The notes beneath the pieces are model-generated. The model was given only the letters and a program-made list of their open reading frames with translations. It searched no databases and had not been told where the DNA came from. A stretch of DNA of 64,000 nt from positions 12,228,689-12,292,688 of the forward strand of contig OZ023180.1 in NCBI GenBank assembly GCA_963995505.1, given 5' to 3'. Of this stretch, positions 10,985 through 23,300 are shown piece after piece; position 1 is the stretch's first letter, and every line of letters begins with the position of its first letter. This DNA is from Hypericum androsaemum (taxonomy: Eukaryota > Streptophyta > Magnoliopsida > Malpighiales > Hypericaceae). Both the position numbers and the translations under genes were made by a program.

Positions 10985-12528
10985 TGTATGGTTCTCGAAA
11001 CTTGAACATATGTTTTCTTGTTTTGGAGTTACGTCTTGATTCTTATTAATGAAAGATTTTTTTTAGGGTCTTGTAGTGGCCATCCATTTTACCAACTGTT
11101 ATGATTCAAACAAAGAGCTGCATAATTCTAAGATTCTGGCTGCTGTTGCATGCGATTATTTGGCCCTTTATTAATTAATTAATATTAATAATAATATATT
11201 CTTGCGGGTTGATGGTTATTTGGCCCTTTATCTGAGATCCAATTTTGTGGGTCGGCTCATTATTTGAGATTCATTTTCTGAACGGCCTTTTGTTTGAGAT
11301 CCACTTTCCAGTCCTTAATGATTGTTTCTTTTTTATGGAAAGTCCTTAATGGCTGTTAACAGTCCGAAACAAGGAAAAACGGTCCTTACTTTGAGATTCA
11401 TCTAGTGGATCAAATTATTTAGCGGTCCTTACCTTTAGAAAAAATATTGAGATTCATCTAGTGGATCAAATTATTTAGCGGTCTTTACTTTTAGAAAAAA
11501 TATTGATCTCGGGTCATTGGCTGACCTAAACAGTCATTTTTTACTATTTAAAAATTTTATTTTTTGAATAAATGAAATTTTAATTGTTTAAAAGAAACCG
11601 GAAAGGAAGGAAGGACAAGAGGGGTCGATTTGTGATTTTTTTTTAATTTTCATATTGTCATGTTAGCGTCAATAGGGAGAGAAAAAGATGACGTGTGAAG
11701 CTTAGAAAATTAATTATGGTTAAGATTTTGTTACAAAAATGTGAATTTGTAAAATCACTATCATCAAAATAAAAAAAAGTTAAATGAAGGTACTCATATA
11801 TATGTGTTACTAGGGATGAGCATTCAAATAATCCAAATTCGAATTAACTGAATCTGAACTATGAGAATTGACTATTTTACCATCCCAATTTGAATTCAAA
11901 TAGTGAATTATCCTAAATTTAATTTTTGTATACTAATACAAATAATCTGAATTATCTAAATCACAAAACAAAATTTCATGTTTATAATAGAAGGATATTC
12001 ATTAAACTATTATGTTAGTTTTCAAATACACCTTCATTGTCTAATACATCAATAAAGATCAATTCAATTACAGGAGATTATGTTGTGTTTAATCCATATT
12101 TGAGCTTTTTTTTTAAGTAAACAACAACCAAATCATTGACAAAAAGCAATGATAACACCATAAGATTGAAACCCATTAATCCTTGACCAGTTGACCTGAA
12201 ACCCAGTTAGGAAAAAAAATCCAAGGCAAAGAAGGAGACGAGATGGAACCAAAAGTAGAGGGTCGTGGTAGCTAGCGAATCAAGACTAGTCTACGAGTCG
12301 GGATGGCAGCAGACACTACATGGACGAGGAGGAGAGCGACTAACAAAAATAATTAAGGGTTTCAGGATTCATGGTTATCGACGAGTGAAGGGCGGAGCCA
12401 AGACAGGGAGTGGGAAAGGGACTAAAGGTATTAATGGATTGAGAAAATTGGGGATTTTTTATTTTGCTAGGCTAGAGACTAATTTCAATAGCGTGGTTCT
12501 TGTGGAATAACCAAATGCTTATAAGTTA
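10985..12528. other. Intergenic with small tandem duplication
   Basis: After the neprosin 5' flank (ending about 10,985) the sequence no longer matches copies A or C. A 56-bp direct duplication (gagattcatctagtggatc...) occupies 11,393-11,504. Positions 11,815-11,950 (gatgagcattcaaataatcc, aattcgaatt) resemble the terminus of the element at 37.5-39.4 kb. The ORF at 12,265-12,510 has no recognisable domain. Confidence 0.55.
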
Positions 12529-12536
12529 TTCCTTTC

Positions 12537-13003
12537 CGTGGTTTTCAAAAATGACCCGGAAGCCGACCCGAGATTTCTCCCGTCTTCTGGGTCGGCCGGT
12601 CGGACCGGGCGAACCACCGGTCGGACCAAAATTTTTTATTTTTAAATATTTTAAATAATATATATATGTAGGTTAAAATATACTTATTTTTCATAAAAAA
12701 AGTAGACTTAATTTTTTATCTCTCCACTCTATAAATCTATTTATTTATTTTATTTATTTATTACTTTATAAATTTATCAAATCAATTTTTTTCCTCGAAA
12801 ACCACAAAAAAAAGTCAATTTCGCTCATTTTTGTACTAACCGGGTTCGACCGGTCAGGATGGACCTCAAAATCGGCCGGTCTAACCGGATTTGGTCCGGT
12901 TAGTACAGACCCCGGTCAAAAGCCTAAAAATGACCCGGTCTTGTGCCCGTTTTGCGGTCCAACCGGTCGAACCACCGGTCGGACCATGTTTTTTAAAACC
13001 ATG
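12537..13003. mobile_element. hAT-like MITE, 467 bp
   Basis: The ends form a 15-bp terminal inverted repeat (cgtggttttcaaaaa against the inverted right end catggttttaaaaaa), and the element is flanked by a perfect 8-bp direct repeat ttcctttc at 12,529-12,536 and 13,004-13,011. TIR plus 8-bp target duplication is the hAT pattern. Both subterminal regions are GC-rich and contain a 19-bp direct repeat (cgaaccaccggtcggacca at 12,610 and 12,968). There is no coding sequence; the ORF at 12,891-13,085 crosses the element boundary and is not credible. Confidence 0.8.
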
Positions 13004-13011
13004 TTCCTTTC

Positions 13012-13586
13012 ACACAAAAGAAACTCGCTTAAAAATAAAAGCTTATTCGATAGTGGGTCCTGAGATGTTTGGTTTGGTGGGTTAGGAGTTAATTAATGGT
13101 CACAGGAACTTGAGCCAGACTCAAGCAAAAGCATTCTTGAACCTCTATCGTGCGCAATGTCAACTCAAGGAATTGGTCTCACCATTCAACGACCAAAGAA
13201 GAACAATCGAATGGAGAGTAGATGTGAGATTATAAAAAAAAAACATATTCCTAGAAGTCTACAGAACCCAAATGCACGACACAAATGTAATCAACCAAAG
13301 AGCATAAAGTTGTGGACTAAACTGCAAACACATCATCGCCACACAAAGTTTCGTAAAACTCTCGCACAAGATAAATGGGATATGAAAAGCCTCATAAAGT
13401 GTAGTTCAAGTAGCACTAGCAAACAAACAAGCCCATAACACAGTATGAATAGACTCCACTACAGAGAAAAATTGAAGTCGAGCTAGAAACATGCTGTGGT
13501 ATAATCAAGAGAGTTTTTTTTTATAAACAAGTATAATCAACTGAGTGATATCCAACATAAATTGATATTTGGATAAGCAATCGGCA
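13012..13586. other. Intergenic, no gene seen
   Basis: Non-coding DNA between the hAT-like MITE and the Copia insertion. The ORF at 13,157-13,438 has no domain, coding bias or homologue within the window. Confidence 0.5.
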
Positions 13587-13591
13587 CTAGT

Positions 13592-14605
13592 TGTTGTTTG
13601 TCGGAGTTCATGTACTTGATTAGGATCTTCTTCAGTCGAGGCAAGTGTTGGACACTTTCTCCGTAAGCCGAGATTGCCCCGTATATTTCAGTGCGGTACG
13701 GGCTTCGGCAATCGTCCCCAAGATACAACGACTGTTTAGGGCGTTTCCAAGACCGTTGCACACGTATCTCGAAACTTTCGGGCGAACCCTTATATACCCA
13801 GAACTTCCGGACTCTTTTCTAAGTGAAGAACGGGGGAAGAGGAGAAGACAACAATGCTCGGAATAAGCAATTGCTGCTGGGATGAGGAAATGGTAAGGAG
13901 AGTACGCCTATTTATAGGCTAGAGGAGGCAGGGAGGCAGCCACCCCGAAGGGACGCATCCACTCGGCCAACAGGCTGTCTGGCTGCGCTCCTGGCCCTTC
14001 GGTGGCTTCTGGACCCTTCCAGGCGCGCCAGGCTGCGCTCGTGACCCTTCGGAGGCTTCTAAATCCTTCCAGGCGCTCCAGGCTGCGCTGGCGCCCTTTC
14101 GCAATGGATTTCGCAGCCCTTCGGCCTTCTGGAAGTCTCCCGGACTTTCCATCCCGTCATGCCTCTTCTGCGGCCAACCTGAAGGCGCTCGCAGCTCCTC
14201 GTCGCTTCGGTAGCTGCGCAGCTACCTCTGGGCCAGGGCAAAATACTTAAGGCTCCTCCAGCTCCTCGCGACACGTGCGAAGTGCCAAGTGCGCCACAAA
14301 GCGCCCATTGTGACCTGCGTCCAATGCGCCATGCGCACACGCACGTGCGCGTGCGCGAGCACGAGCGCGTGCTTGTGCTCGTGCTCGGACGGTGCTTCGC
14401 ACCGTCCTCGCAGGCAGCTAGCGGTGGGTCAGCCTTTTGGGTAGCCAATCAAGTTGAGAGGCAAGGAGGGGAATTCCTTATAAACAAGGAAATCCTCCTT
14501 GCTCTAATCAATGTGGTATTGCCCCATTCATTTCCCTTTTGGGCCTCCACTTTGGGCCTTTCCACTTTGGGCCAAATGCATTAAAAATGCATTCAAAACC
14601 CAACA
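13592..14605 (-). repeat. Copia-1 3' LTR
   Basis: 1,014 bp running TGTTG...CAACA, paired with 19,060-20,013. It is 60 bp longer than its partner; most of the difference lies in the CG-alternating stretch around 14,225-14,400, where it keeps both arms of a short hairpin (14,387-14,407) that the partner has lost. Several large ORFs on both strands reflect GC-rich LTR sequence rather than genes. Confidence 0.95.
13906..13919 (-). promoter_or_regulatory. LTR TATA box (Copia-1, 3' LTR)
   Basis: The palindromic gcctataaatag-type box lies about 690 bp into the LTR in element orientation. The same box occurs at 19,374-19,387 in the other LTR and at 60,006-60,020 in Copia-2, which supports it as the core promoter. 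Confidence 0.7.
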
Positions 14606-15148
14606 ATCCCCCACATGAATGATGATTAATGCATGCAGACTCTAATCAAAAGTTCTGACGTGTTATTATTGCATCGAGACAGGTAGCTTGCGGCTTTGAA
14701 CCTTCTCTAGTAATATGTTATCGGATTTACTCGCTGCTCGGTGAACGTGATGTCTTGAACCGTCAGCTTTTGGTGTAAACTAAGACAATAACATTTACAC
14801 AATAATAACCCTAGTATATTTAGGTTCTCACGTTGTGTCCGTTTCGGCCATTGACTGTATATTGGATTCATAAGTGTTTTTCCCATTTGAAGCGGCCTCA
14901 CTTCACACTTACATAGGTGATCTCATATCAGGAGTATCCTGCCATACTCCACCTTAATCGAGGTATAGGAATCATTAAAAGCGTAATGCTTAACCTTACC
15001 ACACCGCTGCAGGCTAACACCTGGGCAGCTTCTGAGAATGAGATAGGTTCCAGGTGATTTACTGAACCCTCCATAACTTAGTTGTCTCATTGAACCAAGT
15101 TTGTGGGATCTCCACTCATCATGGTTGAGTTACTACTATGGACGTTCT

Positions 15149-18100
15149 TTATTGTGTGGATTTTAATCCCATTCCCCTTACTGCGTTGTACATTTGATCT
15201 CTATTAATTCCTTTCGTAAAAGGATCAGCTAAGTTGTCCTTGGACTTTATGTAATTAATGGTGATCACCCCACTAGAGATCAATTGTCTAACGGTATTGT
15301 GTCTCCGACGGATATGTCGAGACTTTCCGTTGTACAATGTACTTTGTGCTCTCCCGATTGCAGACATGCTGTCACAATGTATCAATACGGGAGGCACCGG
15401 TTTACTCCAGCACGGAATATCCTCTAGGAAGTTTTTGAGCCATTCAGCTTCTTCCCCAGCTTTGTCTAGTGCTATAAACTCTGACTCCATGGTGGATCGA
15501 GCTATGCACGTTTGTTTAGAGGACTTCCAAGATACAGCTCCTCCTCCTATGGTGAATACGTATCCACTCGTGGATTTGGAGTCCTTAGTGTCTGATATCC
15601 AGTTTGCGTCACTGTATCCTTCTAATACAGCTGGATATTTAGCATAATGTATGCCATGGCTTATGGTATGTTTTAAATACCGTAAAACCCTTTCCAGAGC
15701 TAGCCAGTGATCCTACCCTGGATTACTTGTGAATCTACTAAGTTTACTAACTGAGTACGCAATATCGGGACGAGTGCAGTTTGTTAAATACATCAAGCTC
15801 CCGATAATTTGCGCATACTTCAGTTGCTATACTGGGTCCCCTCGATTCTTGGCTAAGTGTAGATTCAAATCTACTGGAGTCTTAACCGGAGGTTTGTCGA
15901 AAGCTTCAAACTTCTTGAGCACGCTTTCTACGTAGTGGGATTGTGTCAAGATAATTTCGTCAGCTTTCCTAGAAATTTTTATTCCTAGTATGACGTCTGC
16001 CAGACCCATATCTTTCATGTCAAAGTGGTTCTTTAACATGTTCTTAGTTTTCACAATAACCTCTTTATTGCTTCCCATAATTAGTAAGTCATCTACATAG
16101 AGACATACAATTACGTAAGCTTCAGGTGTGCCCTTAATGTAAACACATTTATTGCACTCATTGATCTTAAATCCATTTGACAACATTGTTTTGTCAAATT
16201 TCTCGTGCCACTATTTAGGCGCTTGATTTAGCCCGTATAGTGACTTGACTAGTCGGCACACTTTATGCTTTTGACCGGGAGTTACAAACTCTTCAGGTTG
16301 CTCCATGTATATCTTCTCTTCCAGTTCTCCATTTAGGAAAGCTATTTTTACATCCATTTGGTGGATCTCGAGGTTATAGAGTACTGCAACAGCTATGAGT
16401 ACTCTAATCGATGTGATTCTTGTGACCGGTGAATACGTGTCAAAAAATCATATCCCTCCTTCTGCTTGAACCCTTTAGCTACCAATCGAGCTTTGTACTT
16501 GTCGATTGATCCATCAGCTTTGTATTTCCTTTTTAGGATCCACCTGCATCCCAAAGGTTTGCAGCCCGGTGGGCGATCCACGATTTCCCACGTGTGGTTT
16601 TGCATAATGGATTCTATCTCACTATTGATAGCTTCCTTCCAGAGAGGAGCATCTGGACTGGACAATGCCTCTTGGATTGTCCTGGGTTCATCTTCTAACA
16701 CATAGGTTAGATAGTCCGGACCGAAAGATTTGGTTACTTTCGTCCGTTTGCTACATCTAGGTTCATCATCTTTCTGATTTGACCCTTGCGTAGTCTCGTG
16801 AGCCCTTTTCTTCGGACTTGCTTCCTTTCTTTCCTTATTAGGAAAGCTATCTTCAAAAAACGTTGCATTCCTTGATTCTATGACCATTCCCGTGTTTATC
16901 TCAGGGTTTTCAGATTTATGCACCAAGAATCGATAAGCACTACTATTTTGCGCATATCCGATAAAGATGCAATCAATGGTCTTGGGTCCTATTCGCACCT
17001 GCTTAGGCTTAGGTACTTCGACCTTTGCTAGGCACCCCCACACTTTAAGATAACCGTAGGAAGGCTTCCTTCCTTTCCATAGTTCATATGGGGTTTTATC
17101 CCTTTTCTTGTGTGGCAATTTGTTTAGAATGTGGTTAGCTGAGAGCACAGCTTCCCCCCACATGTTCAGGGTAAGCCCGAGCTAATCAACATAGCGTTCA
17201 TCATCTCCTTAAGAGTTCGATTTTTGCGTTCAGCTACGCCATTCGATTGAGGTGAGTATGGAGTAGTTGTCTGATGAATAATGCCATGTTCTTGACAGAG
17301 TTTCTCAAACGGAGCTACATATTCTCCTCCTCGATCACTTCGCATCATTTTGATTTTCACACTGAGTTGATTTTCAACCTCATTCTTATATCTCTTAAAA
17401 GCATCAAGAGCTTCGTCTTTGCCCTTTAGGAGATATACGTAACAGTATCTCGTGCAATCATCGATAAACGTGATGAAGTATTTCTTCCCGCCTTTAGTTT
17501 GCACGCGTTTCATATCGCAAGTATCCGTATGAATTAATTCTAAAGGCGTAGTACTTCTTTCCACTGAATGGAAAGGTGCTTTGGTCATTTTAGCCTCCAC
17601 ACATACTTCACATTTATCGGATGGGTTGAACTCTAGATTCTGTAGTAAATTTAAACTTACTAACTTTCTTAGCGAGTTTAGATTTACGTGTCCTAATCTA
17701 CCATGCCATAAATTAGAACACTCGGCCAAGTAAGAAGAAGCATTAACTTTATTTTCACCGTTAAAGGTGCGATGTACAGTTATTACATTCATCTTAAATA
17801 GCCCCCTTTCTAGATAACCCTTTCCTATGAATTGACCCGCTTTGGTCAGTACAAACTTATCAGCCTCAAATATAAGCTTAAGACCGGCTTTGCTTAACAG
17901 TGAGCCAGAGACTAAGTTCTTGCGGATGTCTGGGACATGCAGCACATCCTTGAGGGTCAGCTCCTTTCCTGAGGTCAGCTTCAGGACCACCTTTCCCAGA
18001 CCAACGATCTTGGACGTTGCGGAGTTTCCCATGAACAGCTTTCGGGCGGTGATCGGGATATAGTTCGAGAACATCTCCTTGTCCGAGCAGACGTGGCGGG

Positions 18101-19031
18101 TAGCTCTAGTGTCCACGAACCACTCTCTCGGATTGTCCACCAGGTTGGCTTCAAACACTACGGCTGACAGATCCATCTGGGATAAGTCTTCAGCCAGGTT
18201 AGCCCTTCTTTGGTCGTCCTTCTTCGGCTGGCGACAGTCCTTAGCCATGTGTCCGGGTTTCCCGCAGTTGTAGCAGTCACCCTTGATCTTTTTCTTCTTG
18301 GGCTTTTGCTCCTTCTGCTTATCCTCGGACTTCTTCCTCTTCTTGCCACTTTTTCCCTCAGCGAGGTGCACGGTGGTCTCAGAGTTGGCCTTGCCTTGCT
18401 TGACTTTGGATTTTCGGTTGTCTTCCTCGATCCTTAGTCTCACTATCAGGTCTTCTAGGCCCATGTCCTTCCTCTTGTGCTTGAGGTAGTTCTTGAAGTC
18501 CTTCCACAGCGGGGGGAGCTTCTCGATCATCGCAACTACTTGGAAGGACTCGCTGAGTTGCATCCCTTCGGCTTGGATCTCGTGAAGGATCAGCTGTAAC
18601 TCTTGCACTTGGTCGATGACCTTCTTGGAGTCCACCATCTTGAAGTCGAGGAATCGTCCGACGATGAATTTCTTCGTCCCGGCATCCTCCGCTTTGTACT
18701 TCTTCTCGAGTAAACTCCACAGCTCTTTAGGGGTCTTAGCTTCTGCATAGACATTGTAGAGCGTGTCGTCTAGTCCATTCAGGACATAGTTCCGGCATAG
18801 GAAGTCGATGTGACTCCATGCATCGAGGGCGTTGATCTTCTGTTGATCTGCCTCATTTTCCGCTACCTTCGGAGCTTCTTCCTTCAGGAATCGGACCAGG
18901 TTGAGCGTTGTCAGGTAGAACAACATCTTTTGTTGCCACCTCTTGAATTCGGTACCGTTGAACTTGGCTGGCCTTTCGGCGTGGACAGTTCCCGGGACCG
19001 CTGGCACTGGTGCTGAACTTGTCGATGCCAT
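15149..19031 (-). pseudogene. Copia-1 gag-pol pseudogene
   Basis: The start chosen is [10 protein letters not shown] at 19,031, 29 nt inside the 5' LTR, matching Copia-2. The first part encodes a UBN2-type gag, a CCHC knuckle [14 protein letters not shown] (about residue 255), a protease motif [12 protein letters not shown], the pre-integrase [10 protein letters not shown], and integrase with [13 protein letters not shown] and NGVAERKNR. Lesions: single-base deletions near 17,170 (before MWGEAV) and 16,440 (before the RT core), and TAG codons at 16,211-16,213, 15,827-15,829 and 15,713-15,715. The RT motif CLYVDDLLI survives (15,827-16,186); RNase H ends at 15,149 (DPFTKG). The protease signature is DTRA rather than DTGA, so even the open first part would probably lack protease. 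Copia-2 gave the unbroken reference for each lesion. Confidence 0.93.
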
Positions 19032-19059
19032 CTTCAAGTACACGATCTCGTCTTACGAT

Positions 19060-20013
19060 TGTTGTTTGTCGGAGTTGGTGTACTTGATTAGGATCTTCTT
19101 CAGTCGAGGTAAGTGTTGGACACTTTCTCCGTACGACGAGATTGCCCCGTATATTTCAGTGTGGTACGGGCTTCGGCAATCGTCCCCAAGATACAACGAC
19201 TGTTTAGGGCGTTTCCAAGACCGTTGCACACGTATCTCAAAACTTTCGGGCGAACCCTTATATACCCAGAACTTTCAGACTCTTTTCTAAGTGAAGAACG
19301 GGGGAAGAGGAGAAGACAACAATGCTCGGAATATGCAATTGCTGCTGGGATGAGGAAATGGCAAGGAGGGTACGCCTATTTATAGGCTGGAGGAGGCAGG
19401 GAGGCAGCCACCCCGAAGGGACGCATCTGCTCGGCCAACAGGCTATCTGGCTGTGCTCGTGGCCCTTCGGTGGCTTCTGGACCCATCCAGGCTCGCCAGG
19501 CTGCGCTCGTAACCCTTCAGAGGCTTCTGGATCCTTCCAGGCGCCCCAGGCTGCGCTGGCGCCATTTCGCGATGGATTTCGCAGCCCTTCGGCCTTCTGG
19601 AAGTCTCCCGGACTTTCCATCCCGTCATGCCTCTTCCGCGGCCAACCTGAAGGCGCTCGTAGCTCCTCGTCGCTTCGGTAGCTGCGCAGCTGCCTCAAAA
19701 TACTTAAGGCTCCTCCAGCTCCTCGCGATGATGCGCATGTGCCAAGTGCACCACAAAGCGCCCATTGTGCCATGCACACACGCGCGTGCGCGTGCGCGTG
19801 CTCGAAGCACCGTCCTCGCAGGCAGCTAGCGATGGGTCAGCCTTTTGGGTAGCCAATCAAGTTGAGAGGCAAGGAGAGGAATTCCTTATAAACAAGGAAA
19901 TCCTCCTTGCTCTAATCAATGTGGTATTGCCCCATTCATTTCCCTTTTGGGCCTCCACTTTGGGCCTTTCCACTTTGGGCCAAATGCATTAAAAATGCAT
20001 TCAAAACCCAACA
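19060..20013 (-). repeat. Copia-1 5' LTR
   Basis: 954 bp, TGTTG...CAACA, collinear with 13,592-14,605. Differences from its partner are scattered substitutions plus a compound deletion near 19,690-19,810. One arm of the U3 hairpin is missing here. The TATA box is at 19,374-19,387. Confidence 0.95.
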
Positions 20014-20356
20014 CTAGTCAATCTCTATCGAAATAAGCTTGTTGCTATTTCTACTGCGTTCCATTTGTGCCTATAATTCTTGGTAAAATAATAGTTTTGG
20101 CATTGTACTGTGTTTTCCACAATAGGTGATCCCATGTCATGATCAAAAATATTTTGACAACATGCCTTGATATTTTCCCTTTCTCGCACTCGTGTTTTGC
20201 CATGATCAAATAGTATAAATAGTCTATGTTCACCTATGTTAATAAAATAATAAATTTAGTAAAATTTTATGTCATTCTTCTTCAAAGTCAGACACAATTT
20301 CTTTTATTAATACGAGATGGACCATTATTACATATATTTAACAAATAAAATATTAT

Positions 20357-23300
20357 CTATGTTCCACAATCTCCACCTGGACCACCATAAGAAATTGTCG
20401 CTGATCAACTGATCGAATTCTCAACGGATTATACTAAAAAAAATTTCATTGGTACTAAATAATTGTGTATCAGAATAGTTGATATCAATGACACGATAAT
20501 TCACGTTAACGGTTTGAATAGTTTCAAAAATTGAGGAAGTATTACTTTGGTGAGTAGCAAATGTTCCTCTTCCCATAGGCGGGCTCGATTGTCCAATAGC
20601 TGCATGGGTTACTCCACCAAATGAAAGATGATTAATTTCGTCATTCAATTTGGTAAATGATTCTCTTGGCCAGTAGCCAATATTTTGAATACCACACACC
20701 AACCACCAATTGCCCGACACTAAATCCTACAAGAGTTAAAACAAAATTAGGCAGCCAAATATGATGAGCATTACTTTATATAAAAAAAAAATATGAATAT
20801 GAGAATTACTCATTCTTCTTATTCCTAAGGATATTCTTTCTATTTCTTCTATTAGCACATCCATAATATCAATGTAGGAAATAAATAATTTTAAAAATTA
20901 GGGTAAATTACTCTAGGGTTCTTCTATTATAGATATTTATATGATTTAGCCTCTGGATTATCAAAATACGTTATAAAGTCTCCCGTGTTTGGTTTTATTA
21001 TATTCTGGAGTCCCTGATGCCAGAATCAGAGATTTTCTCGAGCGAAGCCCTAATTTTGCTATGGAGAAAATCTTCAATTCCGGCATCAGAGACCCCAGAG
21101 TACATTAAAACTAAACATGGGGCACTTTATAATATATTTTGGTAATCGAGGGGCTAAATCATAGATATAACCATACTAGAGGGACCTTAGAGTAATTTAT
21201 CCAAAAAATTATATCTCATGTGGTGTAAATAATATATGTTTCATAATAGAGATCACAGTAAAAAAAATTATTTTCACATAGCAGTTCTTATATAAGTTAT
21301 CTTTGAGTATAATTTACCTGGACTATTGATAATTTGGCTTCGTATTATTTTTGTGGACTAGATGCATGTGAAAATACCGAGCCTAAATGTATCTCCTGAT
21401 TTGTTTGCACAAATCTTGGACATATTAGCAACCATTTAAGAGATTATCCTACACAAACAAAGTAACTTACATTTCGAAATTTGTATACAATTATTTAGTC
21501 TAGAATTTCATAAATAAATTCAAAAGTGTGGATCAAAGAGTAATTTATTACATTCCAGGATACCGTCAAATGAACCTTGTTGTCACCATAGAGTTCTGGG
21601 TTCACCTAAAATAATAATGTATATATACAATTAATTTAATTTTGTGTAATAATTAACTTGGTTCTGATATCCATCATCTTAAACAATGCCCATAATATAC
21701 TTTATGCAAAATTATGCACGAAAATAATTATTTCAATGTCTTGTGAGAATTCTCATCTGCATTTTTCTACATTTTAGTGTAGATTATTTTTTAAGAAGAA
21801 CGCAAAATTATGTTATGATTTATTGCATTGATATAAGAATATAATAATACATAAAATATAGCTGACCCAAATTTTCAAGTTTAAAAAAAATGTGCATCTA
21901 AATAAATAAGTGGTAAGATTTGAAAGTTTTATGGTTTTCTATTATATCAACTACTTAAAACGTTTTGCACGTCAAGAGTTGGTTTTTCCAAATCAATATT
22001 TCTACCAAAGTATTTAGTTCATGTATAAAACTTGATTGTTTTATAACTCTTTCGAAGTCTAAGAAGTATTTTTTATAAACTACTTAACAAATCTCTTGTA
22101 AATATCAAGTGCCACTATTAAAATTTGTTATATATCTACTTTTGACTAAGCATATTTGTGAGAAACATAATTATAATTCACAACCACAACTTACCTTGCA
22201 TTTTTAGAATTAATTTTTTCTTAATTTTGATAAGAAAAATTAACTTCACCTAATTTAATTAGTCTTTTCAAGAGATGTTCTATTCGTTATCACCAAGATA
22301 CAAAATTTTAACTTTCAACATAAAGGATAAGAAATTAGATCAACATACATCTATTGTGCTACATAACATTAAAATGTATTTTTTAGCTATTTGTTAAAAA
22401 AATAGTAATTAACTCTTCTTGTCATTTAGGGATAAAAATTCTATTGGGCTTCAATAGTTCTTAATTCAATCCAATAAATTTGTAACTGTTGCGAAAGAAA
22501 TAATATGATAGTTCAAATAAAATTTATGATTTAACTAATGCTTTTGATAAAAAAATCATTAGCTCGACCTAAATATCTTAGTAGGCACTAGATTTAACCA
22601 TAGTTATGAAAAATCAATTATACTATATAGTTGGTGCCTCCAAGAAGAAGGAAGAACAACTCTAACACTAAGCCACTTAAACTTTGTGGCTCCAAGAAGA
22701 AGAAAGAAGAACCCTAAGATGGTTGAGGCAACTTATTGGAGGTGCACGCGTTCATCTAGGTTCCGGAAGACCACTCTTGAGAATTACTATAACATGTCAA
22801 CAAATGCAAGGGTGAGGCTGCTGGTCATAGGGCTAGTAATATTATGCTTTCAATCGGTGGCAAATAACAAAATCTAGAGTATGCTTAATACTGCTTATGT
22901 TTGATGCTAGTGGTTTTAAAATTTTAGAGTGAAGCTTCTTGGTCGTGATGCACAATAAAGAATGTGGTTGATAGACTTGAGCATTTTGCCCAAGGAAGAC
23001 ATCAAATCTTCCAAAAATAGAAATATTTATATCATGGTTGCGTCAAGTGGAACCTGTGTGAAGATTGGTAGAATTTTGTATGTTTCAATACCCAAACTAT
23101 AGATCCAAATTAGTGCAGCACAAGAAATATATTGAACAACTATGAGTGGCACAAGAATTTTGAGATTAAAAAAATTATACTAAATAGTTAGTATTAGAGT
23201 CTTGCATGTTCATCAATTAATTTGTCAAGGAAAATTTTGAAAAAATAACCTTGACTACACGATTGATTATTTCACATACAAATAAAACTATTATCTTATT

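Larger units (their letters stand above)
13592..20013 (-). mobile_element. Ty1/Copia LTR retrotransposon, complete but defective (Copia-1)
   Basis: A 6,422-bp element on the minus strand, bounded by two LTRs and a perfect 5-bp target duplication, ctagt, at 13,587-13,591 and 20,014-20,018. The internal order gag, protease, integrase, RT, RNase H defines Copia. A purine tract (gtgggggat on the element strand) abuts the 3' LTR at 14,606-14,615. The internal sequence beside the 5' LTR begins atcgtaagacgagat and does not match the usual initiator-Met primer-binding site (tggtatcagagc). It sits between neprosin copies A and B. A relative on the opposite strand occupies the window's right end. The clade is not assigned. 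Confidence 0.95.

Noticed and set aside
13919..14584. Overlapping ORFs of 75-130 codons on both strands (also 19,258-19,829)
   Set aside because: They lie wholly within the GC-rich Copia-1 LTRs, recur in both LTRs with different frames, and have no domain.
18158..18720. Additional minus- and plus-strand ORFs over the gag region (also 60,910-61,329)
   Set aside because: They are alternative-frame readings of the lysine-rich gag and zinc-knuckle sequence.
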